The notes under the pieces are model-generated. The model saw only the letters and a program-made list of their open reading frames with translations. It was not told the origin of the DNA and made no database searches. A stretch of 64,000 nucleotides of DNA from positions 1,302,001-1,366,000 of the forward strand of contig OY780938.1 of the NCBI GenBank assembly GCA_963676045.1. The letters run 5' to 3'. Source of the DNA: Methanogranum sp963676045. Lineage in GTDB: Archaea > Thermoplasmatota > Thermoplasmata > Methanomassiliicoccales > Methanomethylophilaceae. Positions 44,757-52,980 of this stretch are shown here, piece after piece (position 1 is the first letter of the stretch; each line of letters begins with the position of its first letter). A program made the translations under genes and the position numbers.

Positions 44757-46106
44757 TTAGTAGCTTATTCCCTGCCAGAGCATCGCATCTGCTACTTTCT
44801 TGAATCCAGCTATGTTGGCTCCTGCTACGAGGTTGCCCTTCATTCCGTATTCGTCTGCAGCTTTTGCGGAGTTGTGGTAGATATTTATCATGATGAGTTT
44901 GAGTTTCTCATCCACTTCCTCGAATGTCCAAGACATCCTCTGGCTGTTCTGTGACATCTCCAATGCGGATGTTGCCACTCCACCTGCGTTGGCTGCTTTT
45001 GCAGGACCGAATAGTACTTTGTGCTTGTGGAAGTAAGCGACAGCTTCAGGTGTGCTTGGCATGTTGGCTCCCTCAGCAACGGCTTTTACACCATTCTTTA
45101 CCAATATCTTGGCGGATTCCTCATCCAATTCATTCTGTGTCGCACAGGGCAGTGCTATGTCACAGGGGATGGTCCATATTCCATGGCATCCCTCGTGGTA
45201 TTCGGCTCCCTTTACGTATTTTGTATAGGTGTTTATCCTGTCCCTCTTCTGTTCCTTGATGACCTGCAATGTCTTGTAGTCGATTCCAGCTTTATCATAG
45301 ATGTATCCATCTGAATCTGAGACTGCAACTACTTTTGCACCGAGCTGTTCGGCTTTCTGGCAAGCGTATATCGCGACATTACCCGATCCAGATATGACAA
45401 CGGTCTTTCCTTTGAAGGAATCTTTGTGGTCATTGAGCATTTCCTCGGTATAGTAGCAGAGTCCATATCCTGTGGCCTCTGTCCTTGCAAGTGATCCTCC
45501 ATAGGAGAGGCCTTTTCCAGTGAGTACTCCGGTGACTTCGTTTCTAAGTCTCTTGTACTGTCCGTACATGAATCCGATCTCTCTTCCTCCTACTCCGATA
45601 TCTCCTGCAGGAACATCAGTGTCTGCACCGATGTGTTTCTCGAGTTCTGTCATGAAGGACTGGCAGAAGCGCATGATCTCATTGTCAGATTTGCCCTTCG
45701 GGTCGAAGTCGGATCCACCTTTTCCTCCACCTATCGGGAGTCCGGTGAGGCTGTTCTTGAATATCTGTTCGAATCCTAGGAATTTAAGGATCGACAGGTT
45801 TACTGATGGGTGTAATCTAAGGCCTCCTTTGTATGGGCCTATTGCTGAATTGAACTGTACGCGGTATCCACGGTTTACCTGGACCTTTCCGGAATCGTCC
45901 ATCCAAGTGACACGGAAAACAATGATTCTTTCTGGTTCTACGATGCGTTCAATGAGTCCAGCTTTCTGGTATTCGGGATGTCTCTCTATAACAGGTTCAA
46001 GAGATTCCAATACTTCCTCAACTGCTTGAAGGAATTCCGGTTGATTGCTGTTGCGTTCGGCAAGGCCGGCATATACACCTTTAAGGTATGCATTTTTTAT
46101 AGCCAT
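44757..46106 (-). CDS. gdhA: glutamate dehydrogenase, hexameric class I
   Basis: Catalyses ammonia assimilation into 2-oxoglutarate. The 449 residues match the bacterial NADP-type enzyme rather than the roughly 420-residue archaeal thermophile type. The signatures are LPIGGGKGGSDFDP with the active-site lysine, VPAGDIGVGGREIG, and ISGSGNVAIYACQK for the dinucleotide. The bacterial form suggests past lateral transfer. The gene is monocistronic, with a strong TATA and GGTGA ribosome site. Confidence 0.95.
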   Translation of the reverse strand: MAIKNAYLKGVYAGLAERNSNQPEFLQAVEEVLESLEPVIERHPEYQKAGLIERIVEPERIIVFRVTWMDDSGKVQVNRGYRVQFNSAIGPYKGGLRLHPSVNLSILKFLGFEQIFKNSLTGLPIGGGKGGSDFDPKGKSDNEIMRFCQSFMTELEKHIGADTDVPAGDIGVGGREIGFMYGQYKRLRNEVTGVLTGKGLSYGGSLARTEATGYGLCYYTEEMLNDHKDSFKGKTVVISGSGNVAIYACQKAEQLGAKVVAVSDSDGYIYDKAGIDYKTLQVIKEQKRDRINTYTKYVKGAEYHEGCHGIWTIPCDIALPCATQNELDEESAKILVKNGVKAVAEGANMPSTPEAVAYFHKHKVLFGPAKAANAGGVATSALEMSQNSQRMSWTFEEVDEKLKLIMINIYHNSAKAADEYGMKGNLVAGANIAGFKKVADAMLWQGISY

Positions 46107-46151
46107 TTTTATTCACCATTATTCATAGAAGTGTATTTTTACAATTCATAT

Positions 46152-46163
46152 GGTATTTTATAG
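46152..46163 (-). promoter_or_regulatory. TATA box of gdhA
   Basis: The minus strand reads CTATAAAATACC, close to consensus, in a 276-bp AT-rich gap between gdhA and purH. Transcription would start near 46131, leaving a leader of about 25 nt with GGTGA before the ATG. I see nothing else definite in the AT-rich rest of the gap. Confidence 0.65.
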
Positions 46164-46382
46164 AACCTGTTTTTTAGAATAAAAATCTACTGTTATCTTT
46201 CTAGTATAAAAAAAACAGCATCTGTTCAAATATCTAATGATTAATAAATAATATATTTATTTGTACACAATTACAATAAAATAGAAAACAAAAAAAATTG
46301 AAAGCATTTTTTTAGAGGCTTGTTTTTTTGCTTGAATCCGGCCAATTTTCATGTCGGATATGTTTATTAAACATCAGTTGTT

Positions 46383-47984
46383 ATGAGCAGCAGAAACGGT
46401 AGGAACCGTTACCTCGAAAGAGGAGGTATCATTACGATAAAGATCAAAAGAGCGATCATCAGTGTTTCCGATAAGACGGGGATCGTCGATTTTGCAAGGG
46501 AATTGGCATCATTGGATGTCGATATAATTTCCACCGGCGGTACATACAAACTTTTGAAGGACAATGGGTTGAAAGTCACTGAGGTCTCGGATATAACTGG
46601 ATTTCCAGAGATGTTGGATGGTCGCGTAAAAACACTGCATCCAAATATCCATGCTGGAATCCTTGCGAGAAGGGACATTCCCGAACATATGGAAGCAATC
46701 AAGGAGAAAGGCATAGATACTGTCGATATGGTCGTAATAAATCTGTATCCTTTCAAGCAGACTGTGCTTAAGGATAATGTGAAATTCGATGACATCGTCG
46801 AGAATATCGATATCGGCGGTCCAAGCATGATTCGCGCAGCGGCCAAAAACTACAGATTCGTGGCAGTTCTCACAGACCCCGATCAGTATCCCGCTGTATT
46901 GGAACAAATTAAGACCAGCGGAGGGTTGGACGAGGCGCTTCTTGAGAAATTAATGGCCGAGGCCTTCGTTACCACCGCTAATTATGATTCCATGATCGCT
47001 CAGCAGATGAGTAGGAGGTTCATCGGAGGATTTCCAAAATCCTATCCTGTGCCAATGGAAAAGATCGAGGACCTCAGATATGGCGAGAATCCAAATCAGA
47101 AAGCCGCTTTTTATTCTGAGCCATTCACTCCAGGAATAACCCTTGCAAAATCTGAGAAGATCCACGGGAAGGAATTATCATACAACAATATCTTGGATCT
47201 TGATAAATCACTGGATATTGCAATGGATTTCGAGAGACCTACGGCCGTAATCATGAAACACACGAATCCTTGCGGTCTGGCATCTGCGGATACGATATTT
47301 GATGCATTCAAGACCGCATACGATGTGGATCCGCTTTCTGCGTTCGGTTGTGTGATATGCCTTAACAGGAATTGCGATCTCAAGACAGCAGAGGTGATAT
47401 CCCAATATTTTGTGGAGGCCGTAATCTGTCCGGATTACGATGCGGGCGCGATCGAGATATTGGAGAAGAAAAAGAATATACGGCTATTGAGAACGAAAAT
47501 GCCTATCGGCCCTTCAGGAAGACATAGGGAATATAAGTTGAGGAAGGTTCAGGGCGGAATATTGGTACAGTCTGATGAAGATATGCCGATAAGCAAGGAA
47601 ACGCTTAAAGTTGTAACAAACCGCACACCCTCGGATGAAGAGATCAATGCACTTCTATTTGCTTGGAAATTGGCAAAGCACGTAACTTCTAACGCGGTCG
47701 TGTATGTAAGGGGCGAACATGCGGTCGGCATCGGTGCCGGTCAGATGAGCCGTGTGGATTCTGCAAAGATAGCTACAATGAAAGCCCGTGAATCCACAGA
47801 AGGTTGTGTAATGGCGTCAGATGCATTTTTCCCATTTAGGGATGGTGTAGAGGAAGCAGCAAAGGCCGGAGTGACCGCAATAATCCAGCCAGGTGGAAGC
47901 ATAAGGGATCAAGAAGTGATCGATGCTGCAAACCAATATGATGTGGCAATGGTTTTTACCGGATGTCGTGTCTTCAGACATTGA
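46383..47984 (+). CDS. purH: bifunctional AICAR transformylase / IMP cyclohydrolase
   Basis: Last two steps of IMP synthesis. The N-terminal MGS-like cyclohydrolase (ALISVSDKTG-type start, LDGRVKTLHPNIHAGIL) is followed by the transformylase domain with the catalytic Lys-His of IMKHTNPCG. All parts are present at the usual length. The annotated ATG adds a basic 16-residue leader unlike other PurH proteins. A strong AGGAGGT at 46421-46427 lies four bases before an in-frame ATT (46431), after which the normal PurH sequence begins, so the true start may be non-canonical. Confidence 0.93.
   Translation: MSSRNGRNRYLERGGIITIKIKRAIISVSDKTGIVDFARELASLDVDIISTGGTYKLLKDNGLKVTEVSDITGFPEMLDGRVKTLHPNIHAGILARRDIPEHMEAIKEKGIDTVDMVVINLYPFKQTVLKDNVKFDDIVENIDIGGPSMIRAAAKNYRFVAVLTDPDQYPAVLEQIKTSGGLDEALLEKLMAEAFVTTANYDSMIAQQMSRRFIGGFPKSYPVPMEKIEDLRYGENPNQKAAFYSEPFTPGITLAKSEKIHGKELSYNNILDLDKSLDIAMDFERPTAVIMKHTNPCGLASADTIFDAFKTAYDVDPLSAFGCVICLNRNCDLKTAEVISQYFVEAVICPDYDAGAIEILEKKKNIRLLRTKMPIGPSGRHREYKLRKVQGGILVQSDEDMPISKETLKVVTNRTPSDEEINALLFAWKLAKHVTSNAVVYVRGEHAVGIGAGQMSRVDSAKIATMKARESTEGCVMASDAFFPFRDGVEEAAKAGVTAIIQPGGSIRDQEVIDAANQYDVAMVFTGCRVFRH
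46395..46427 (+). promoter_or_regulatory. hairpin and Shine-Dalgarno inside the annotated 5' end of purH
   Basis: A perfect stem AACGGT/ACCGTT (46395-46400, 46405-46410) with an AGGA loop is followed by AGGAGGT (46421-46427). A TTTATTAAA box at 46363-46371 puts transcription start near 46393, after the ATG at 46383. This segment therefore looks like a 5' leader, not coding sequence. Confidence 0.45.
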
Positions 47985-47987
47985 TCA

Positions 47988-48007
47988 GGTGGGGCTATTG
48001 CCCCACC
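47988..48007. terminator. hairpin terminator between purH and a convergent small gene
   Basis: Perfect 8-bp stem GGTGGGGC/GCCCCACC with a TATT loop, 3 bp after the purH stop, followed by AT-rich sequence with T-runs. Confidence 0.7.
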
Positions 48008-48020
48008 AAGATATTATATT

Positions 48021-48218
48021 TTATTTAGACTTACAGATGTCTTCGGGCATTATCGGCTTTCCTTCTGCCTTTCTTTTCATATGTCCGCCAGGTCCGCCTC
48101 TTTCAATTCTTGCCTTCTCGATGCATTCGGGGTCGTCACAAGTGAACGTTGCAAAGACAAAATTCGTGCATTCCTTTCCACAGAATTGGCATTTATATTC
48201 GCTAAGGTCTATCGCCAT
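48021..48218 (-). CDS. small zinc-binding protein
   Basis: A 65-residue protein with CQFCGKEC near residue 10 and CDDPEC near residue 27, a four-Cys site likely to hold zinc, and a basic Gly-rich tail. I do not recognise a named family. It is separated from nadC by 25 bp on the same strand and may be co-transcribed with it. Confidence 0.7.
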   Translation of the reverse strand: MAIDLSEYKCQFCGKECTNFVFATFTCDDPECIEKARIERGGPGGHMKRKAEGKPIMPEDICKSK

Positions 48219-48243
48219 ATGAGGGGGAATCGATGAGTTCAGA

Positions 48244-49071
48244 TTAATTCTTTACGGAATCTATGTCCAAGGAAAAATGGATCGCATTGACAGAATGCGT
48301 GATCGATCCCATCGATACAATATTTGCACAACCTGCATAGGATAGCACATTGTCCTCTGTTATGTTTCCAGAGGCTTCTATTTTTGTTTTTGGAGATATG
48401 GCGTTTACGAGTTCTTTCAATTTCTTCGTCTCATTCGGAGCCATATGGTCTGCCATTATGATATCCACGCCGTATTCTGCTGCAATGAGTCCTTGTTCAA
48501 TGGATGTGACCTCGACATCGATCATGATTTTAGGATCGACCTCTTTAAGCCTTTTGAGAGCATTTTCGATGCCTCCGCAAGCGATAATGTGATTATCCTT
48601 AATCATGACCATGTCATAAAGTCCCATCCTGTGCGGCCATCCGCCTCCGAGTTCGACCGCTTTTTTCTCGTAATATCTGAATCCAGGTGTTGTTTTTCTT
48701 GTTGCAGCGACCATCAGATGCGGGTCCTGTGTTCTGATGAGTTTTGTGATTCTGGAGGTTTTTGTCGCAATACCCGACATCCTCATCAATATGTTAAGTG
48801 CCAATCTTTCTCCAGTGGTTATTGCTTTGAGAGGACCGTATATCGACATGACTATCGTGTTTTTGGTAACGGTATCCCCGTCCCTATTGATCAATTGGCA
48901 TTCGGCACCTAATGATTCAAAGACATCTTTCGCTTCTTCAAGGCCCGCTACTACTGCTTCTTCTTCGCAAATGATAGAGGCCGTGCCTAGGACGTCCGGC
49001 ACGAATATTTCGGTTGTTATGTCTCCAGAACCGATATCCTCTTTCAGAAAACGTTTGATGTCTTCTCTCAT
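48244..49071 (-). CDS. nadC: nicotinate-nucleotide pyrophosphorylase (carboxylating)
   Basis: Quinolinate phosphoribosyltransferase of NAD synthesis, 275 residues. It has the N-terminal FLKEDIGSGDITTE, the RMSGIATKTS segment, AATRKTTPGFRYYEKKAVELGGGWPHRMGLYD-type core with catalytic Arg/Lys/His, and EASGNITEDNV. No nadA or nadB is in this window. It overlaps the upstream beta-CASP gene by 4 nt. Confidence 0.95.
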   Translation of the reverse strand: MREDIKRFLKEDIGSGDITTEIFVPDVLGTASIICEEEAVVAGLEEAKDVFESLGAECQLINRDGDTVTKNTIVMSIYGPLKAITTGERLALNILMRMSGIATKTSRITKLIRTQDPHLMVAATRKTTPGFRYYEKKAVELGGGWPHRMGLYDMVMIKDNHIIACGGIENALKRLKEVDPKIMIDVEVTSIEQGLIAAEYGVDIIMADHMAPNETKKLKELVNAISPKTKIEASGNITEDNVLSYAGCANIVSMGSITHSVNAIHFSLDIDSVKN

Positions 49072-50303
49072 ATATCCAGTTCGAATTCCTCTCCTGTTTT
49101 AGGGAGTATCACATTATAGTTCTGGAGGTCAGGTAAGAACAGATCACGTGTTTCCGAGTGCATTATTATTACATTCTCAGGATCAGATTTCTCGATGAAT
49201 TGAATAAGTTCATCATGTCCCGCATGTGCAGAGAAATCGAATTTTTGTACTTCGCATTCAATCTTGATGGTCTCCCCATCAACTACAATGCATCCCTGCT
49301 CCATGAGAAGCCTTCCATTTGTGTCTTCAGCTTGATAACCGACGATCAATATGGCACTCTTGGGGTCGTTCTTTATTTCTCTTAGGTACCCTAAGACAGG
49401 ACCGCCATCGAGCATACCGCCCGTGGTCACAATGATCTGGCCTTTGTTGGCCTGTTTTCTCATACCTGCATTTCTAACTTCTGTAAACGCCTTTCTTGCA
49501 GATCTCAGGGATTTAGGGTCTCTAAGATATTCAGGATAGTCTAGGAACAGGCGAGTGACGGAGCGTCCCATTCCATCCACCCACATCTCGTATCCAAGGT
49601 CTTTTAGAAGTATCATTATCTCTTGTGTTCTACCAACTGCAAAACACGGTATGATCACAGTGCCGCCCCGTTCTATAACTTCATCTATCTTAGATATGAA
49701 GCGTTCTACTGTGGTTCTTTTGTCTGGGTGATTACGCCCTCCATATGTACCTTCAATGAAAAGATTGGTACATTTTACCGGTTTGGCACCTAATACAAGT
49801 CCTTGGTCCTCCGTGTGTAGGTCTCCAGTATAAACTGTGCTTCTATCGCACGAGAATTCGAACATCGAGGCTCCAGGAACGTGTCCTGCAGAATGTAAGG
49901 TGACATCCAACTTACCTAGCTCGATGGTGTCTCCAAAGGTCAAAGGCGCAACACATCTCATTGTCTTTTCAATGTCGGATTCTGTATACGGCTCGTTGTA
50001 TCCTTCTGCTTTAGCGATCTTCAGACTATCGTACATCATAAGCTCAGAGATCTCTGCAGAGATCGGTGTAGTAAAAAGTTCACAGTTATCTCTGCCACAC
50101 ACCGCTGGAACCATCCCACAGTGGTCCAAATGACAGTGTGTCAGGAATAGATGATCTATCTTAGGAGCCACAATCGGATACTCCGGGGGTTTGGTAGGGC
50201 TCATTCCATATTCGACGAGCATTGTCTTGTCGTCTCCTTCAATCGTCATTCCCATACGGCCAACCATTTCAGCTCCGCCTAGGAATCTAAATTTCATTAA
50301 CAT
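49068..50303 (-). CDS. beta-CASP ribonuclease, aCPSF2-like
   Basis: MBL/beta-CASP nuclease of 411 residues. Motif 2 is THCHLDHCG near residue 56, and later motifs include HSAGHVPGA, YTGDLHTED, and the C-terminal FSAHAGHDEL. It lacks the N-terminal KH domains of aCPSF1, so it belongs to the shorter archaeal group with likely RNA endo- or exonuclease activity. The ATG follows GGAGA. It is coupled to nadC. Confidence 0.88.
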   Translation of the reverse strand: MLMKFRFLGGAEMVGRMGMTIEGDDKTMLVEYGMSPTKPPEYPIVAPKIDHLFLTHCHLDHCGMVPAVCGRDNCELFTTPISAEISELMMYDSLKIAKAEGYNEPYTESDIEKTMRCVAPLTFGDTIELGKLDVTLHSAGHVPGASMFEFSCDRSTVYTGDLHTEDQGLVLGAKPVKCTNLFIEGTYGGRNHPDKRTTVERFISKIDEVIERGGTVIIPCFAVGRTQEIMILLKDLGYEMWVDGMGRSVTRLFLDYPEYLRDPKSLRSARKAFTEVRNAGMRKQANKGQIIVTTGGMLDGGPVLGYLREIKNDPKSAILIVGYQAEDTNGRLLMEQGCIVVDGETIKIECEVQKFDFSAHAGHDELIQFIEKSDPENVIIMHSETRDLFLPDLQNYNVILPKTGEEFELDI

Positions 50304-50360
50304 GATATTCTCCTTTTCGTAATTTTTTTACCTTCAATCTAGGAATGAAGGATTTTGTGA

Positions 50361-50412
50361 AAAGAGGCAAAGCCTCTTTGACTGTTATGATGATGGAGGG
50401 CGAACATCGCCC
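50361..50412. other. two tandem hairpins in a divergent intergenic region
   Basis: AAAGAGGC/GCCTCTTT (50361-50379, AAA loop) and GGGCGA/TCGCCC (50398-50412, ACA loop) lie between the divergent beta-CASP and DUF998-fusion genes, where no gene end calls for a terminator. They could fold a small non-coding RNA or a long leader. A 25-codon frame across them ends in TAG and does not look like a gene. Confidence 0.35.
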
Positions 50413-50521
50413 CGCATTATAGGTGATAGTTTAGGTTACATATTCGGGATATATTTAATTTCTCATGGTAGAATTTAAAGACTTTATTTCTGCCTTCCAA
50501 TGAAAAAATACAAAAATAAGT

Positions 50522-52057
50522 ATGTGGGTATCTTACATCATGGGAGCAAATTTTAGTGACGGTAAAGTCTTGGGGGTTTCGGGACTTTTAGCCGCGCTTA
50601 TATACATAATTTCGTTGTTTGCAGCCGCATTTACAACCAGCGGGTTTGAAATCGGCGTTAATAACATAAACGATTTAGGAACATCATTCGTCTATAACGC
50701 AGGATGTGTTGTGGCAGGTATTCTGGGTATACTATTTGGTTTAGGGATTTTCATCCGCAATAAAGATGGAGTTTTCATAGCCAGGATATATTCGATCCTA
50801 ATATTGGTCGGCTCGATAATTCTTATTGTTCTTGGAGCGACCAAGTCAGAGGGAATAGTTGTGACGATCTTCGAGGTTGTTGCAATAATCGCAGTATTAT
50901 CGGAACTAGGTCTGAACTGGGTATCAGAGCAGAAGGCACTGATGATCGTATCTGCATTCTTTGCAATATTTATGCTGGGTACAGCCGCATTGGATGCAAT
51001 TCTCGGATTCGGTTTTGCAGTTTTCACAGCATTGTGGATAATAATCACATCGATAACATATGTAACCGAAGGGCTGGCTCCAACTCAGGAGTCAAAAAAA
51101 GTTGAGAAAACAAAGAAGACTGAGGTCAAGAAGCAGCAGGCTCCCGCAAAGACTACTGATAAGGCAACAGCAAAAAATGAGATTAAGAATGATTCTGTAA
51201 AAGCATCTGCTGTTGCTTCGAATGTAAAGTCCGAAGCCCCAAAACAAGATAAAAAAGCAGAGGCCAAGACTGAACCAAAGAAGAATGAAGTCCCTGAAAC
51301 AAAAAGTGTTCCAGAAAAGAAAGAGGAAATTCCAAAGTTGAAAGTGATGAGTTCGAGGGATGCAGCAGTAGTAAGGGATAACAGAAAAACAGACGATGTT
51401 CCTTCAGATTCTGCATCAAAGGAATCACCAAAGGCAGAGCCTGTAAAGGAATTGCCTAAAGTTGAACCTGCAAAAGAACTTCCAAAGGCAGAGCCTGTAA
51501 AGGAATTGTCCAAATCTGAACCTGTAAAAGAACTTCCAAAGGCAGAGCCTGTAAAGGAATTGCCTAAAGTTGAACCTGTAAAAGAACTTCCAAAGGCAGA
51601 GCCTGTAAAGGAATTGCCTAAAGTTGAACCTGCAAGAGAGGAAGCAGCATTGTCTGCGGCAACAATATCAAAGGATGAATCCAATATAGATGAAGATGAA
51701 GTCGATATCGAGTCAGCCGATGAGAGTGGCGACGATGATGAATTCAACATCATAGAGGACACTCCTGATGCGTTGGTTAGGAGGGCTGCATGGAACAAGG
51801 GACTCAGGTGCAGAAGGAATTATGGAACTCACAACATTCCAGTTGCTTTTGTCAAAGGAAAGGTGGCAGTTTACATTTCGTCGAGTCCGATCGATGAAGC
51901 TGTAGCTGAGAAATTGAGATCCAATGGTTGGGTCGTTCTGCATTATTTGGAAAGTGAGATCACAGACGGAAAGGTACAAGGAGAGGAGATTTCCAAGGCC
52001 GTTAAAGAGAATCTAAAGGCAGAACGCGCATCTAAGAAGAAAAAGAAGTCAAAATAA
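50522..52057 (+). CDS. DUF998-like membrane domain, Pro-Lys-Glu repeat linker and Vsr/DUF559-like C-terminal domain
   Basis: A three-part protein of 511 residues. About 1-185 form six membrane helices resembling DUF998 (NNINDLGTSFVYNAGC). About 185-410 are a highly charged linker that includes eight 9-residue PKxEPxKEL units (303-374) and then an acidic stretch. About 415-505 resemble the Vsr/DUF559 nuclease fold: NKGLRCRRNYG, IPVAFVKGKVAVYI, LRSNGWVVLHYLESEI. The Asp and Glu expected at the catalytic strand are replaced (VAF, YISSS), so it may bind DNA or RNA without cutting. A second ATG at 50540 is an alternative start. Confidence 0.75.
   Translation: MWVSYIMGANFSDGKVLGVSGLLAALIYIISLFAAAFTTSGFEIGVNNINDLGTSFVYNAGCVVAGILGILFGLGIFIRNKDGVFIARIYSILILVGSIILIVLGATKSEGIVVTIFEVVAIIAVLSELGLNWVSEQKALMIVSAFFAIFMLGTAALDAILGFGFAVFTALWIIITSITYVTEGLAPTQESKKVEKTKKTEVKKQQAPAKTTDKATAKNEIKNDSVKASAVASNVKSEAPKQDKKAEAKTEPKKNEVPETKSVPEKKEEIPKLKVMSSRDAAVVRDNRKTDDVPSDSASKESPKAEPVKELPKVEPAKELPKAEPVKELSKSEPVKELPKAEPVKELPKVEPVKELPKAEPVKELPKVEPAREEAALSAATISKDESNIDEDEVDIESADESGDDDEFNIIEDTPDALVRRAAWNKGLRCRRNYGTHNIPVAFVKGKVAVYISSSPIDEAVAEKLRSNGWVVLHYLESEITDGKVQGEEISKAVKENLKAERASKKKKKSK
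51428..51643 (+). repeat. eight 27-bp units encoding PKxEPxKEL
   Basis: Tandem in-frame repeats within the linker of the DUF998/Vsr-like protein. Units alternate in a 54-bp pattern (PKAEPVKEL then PKVEP or SKSEP variants). Nucleotide identity between alternating units is high, so slippage is likely to vary the copy number between strains. Confidence 0.88.
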
Positions 52058-52135
52058 GACTCAGTTAAAACTTTTTTACAAACCTTTTAAACAAATATAT
52101 AAAACAGTGTTCAGATATCACAGGTGGGGTGCACA

Positions 52136-52912
52136 TTGGCAATTAGTGTCTTCGAGGGGTTCATTAAGAAGGCGGGATCATACAATTTCAAGACGTATGA
52201 TGTTCGCATTGCTGCCGTAATGTGCTTGTTTTTGTCTGCAGTATTATGGTGGATACCAATACTTGGTCCCGCCGTTGCAGGATACGTCTGCGGTAGGAAA
52301 AGTGGTTCAATGACAAAGGGTGCTATTTGCGCCCTATCTGTTGGGGCTCTAATCGTTTTTGTAGCATGGGGGCTATCTCAGTTCGTTCTCTCAGCTGGAG
52401 GTTATCCAGAGGTTCCAGCTGATGAAGCGGCTTCGAATCTTAGCGGCATGTCCGGGTTGATAGGTTCTTATCTTACAGCATTCTTCAATCCAGGCACAGC
52501 AAGTCTGGCACTTTCAAAGTTAGGTTTAGTTGCTGTTTTCGGGCTTGTCGGCGGGATACTGTCAAGACAGATAAGAAAAGAGACAGTCGACCTAATAGCC
52601 ACAGGTGCTGTGGAAAGCGCGATAAGGCCGAGTGCAAGGTCTATGGAGATGTATCGTCGTAATAAATCTCTAGGTTTCAAATCATTCGATGATTGCATAG
52701 AGTCTCAAGGTATGATCGTGAATGACAATCCCGATTCGAAAAAATCGGAACCTTCTAAGACGGTTAATCGTGAAAAACCGCCAACTGGTACAACAGTTCA
52801 GACAGTTACAACAACTGTCTCTCCAAGTTCAACTTCAACAGAAGACGAGGCACCGAATCCGTTCTCCGATATATTGGATAGGTCTGCGCGTAAGAGAAAC
52901 GGCCCCCAGTAA
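52136..52912 (+). CDS. DUF5518-like membrane protein
   Basis: About 259 residues with four membrane segments in the first 165 residues. The pattern LWWIPILGPAVAGYVCGRKSGSMTKGA resembles the DUF5518 group. A cytoplasmic tail follows, rich in Ser, Thr, Pro and Lys with low complexity (TVQTVTTTVSPSSTSTE). The TTG at 52136 follows GGGGTG; a GTG at 52124 is the alternative. A TATA-like ATATATAAAA (about 52095) precedes it. The function is unknown. Confidence 0.65.
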   Translation: MAISVFEGFIKKAGSYNFKTYDVRIAAVMCLFLSAVLWWIPILGPAVAGYVCGRKSGSMTKGAICALSVGALIVFVAWGLSQFVLSAGGYPEVPADEAASNLSGMSGLIGSYLTAFFNPGTASLALSKLGLVAVFGLVGGILSRQIRKETVDLIATGAVESAIRPSARSMEMYRRNKSLGFKSFDDCIESQGMIVNDNPDSKKSEPSKTVNREKPPTGTTVQTVTTTVSPSSTSTEDEAPNPFSDILDRSARKRNGPQ

Positions 52913-52980
52913 TAAGCGCGCGTGCGTGTGGCAAGTTATTAATATCGACATCCAATGTAGGAGGAGTGGAGGCTGATGGT

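Noticed and set aside
50345..50422. A 25-codon frame ending in TAG between divergent genes
   Set aside because: It is very short, spans two hairpins, has no ribosome site and would be the only TAG-terminated gene in the window.
51428..51643. Regular 27-bp repeats as a possible CRISPR array
   Set aside because: The units are contiguous, in frame and without unique spacers, and they encode a protein linker.
51085..51798. A 237-codon open frame antisense to the repeat linker of the DUF998/Vsr-like gene
   Set aside because: It is Ser/Phe/Gly-rich and mirrors the repeats on the plus strand; it lacks a ribosome site and a family match, so it is a shadow of the coding repeat.
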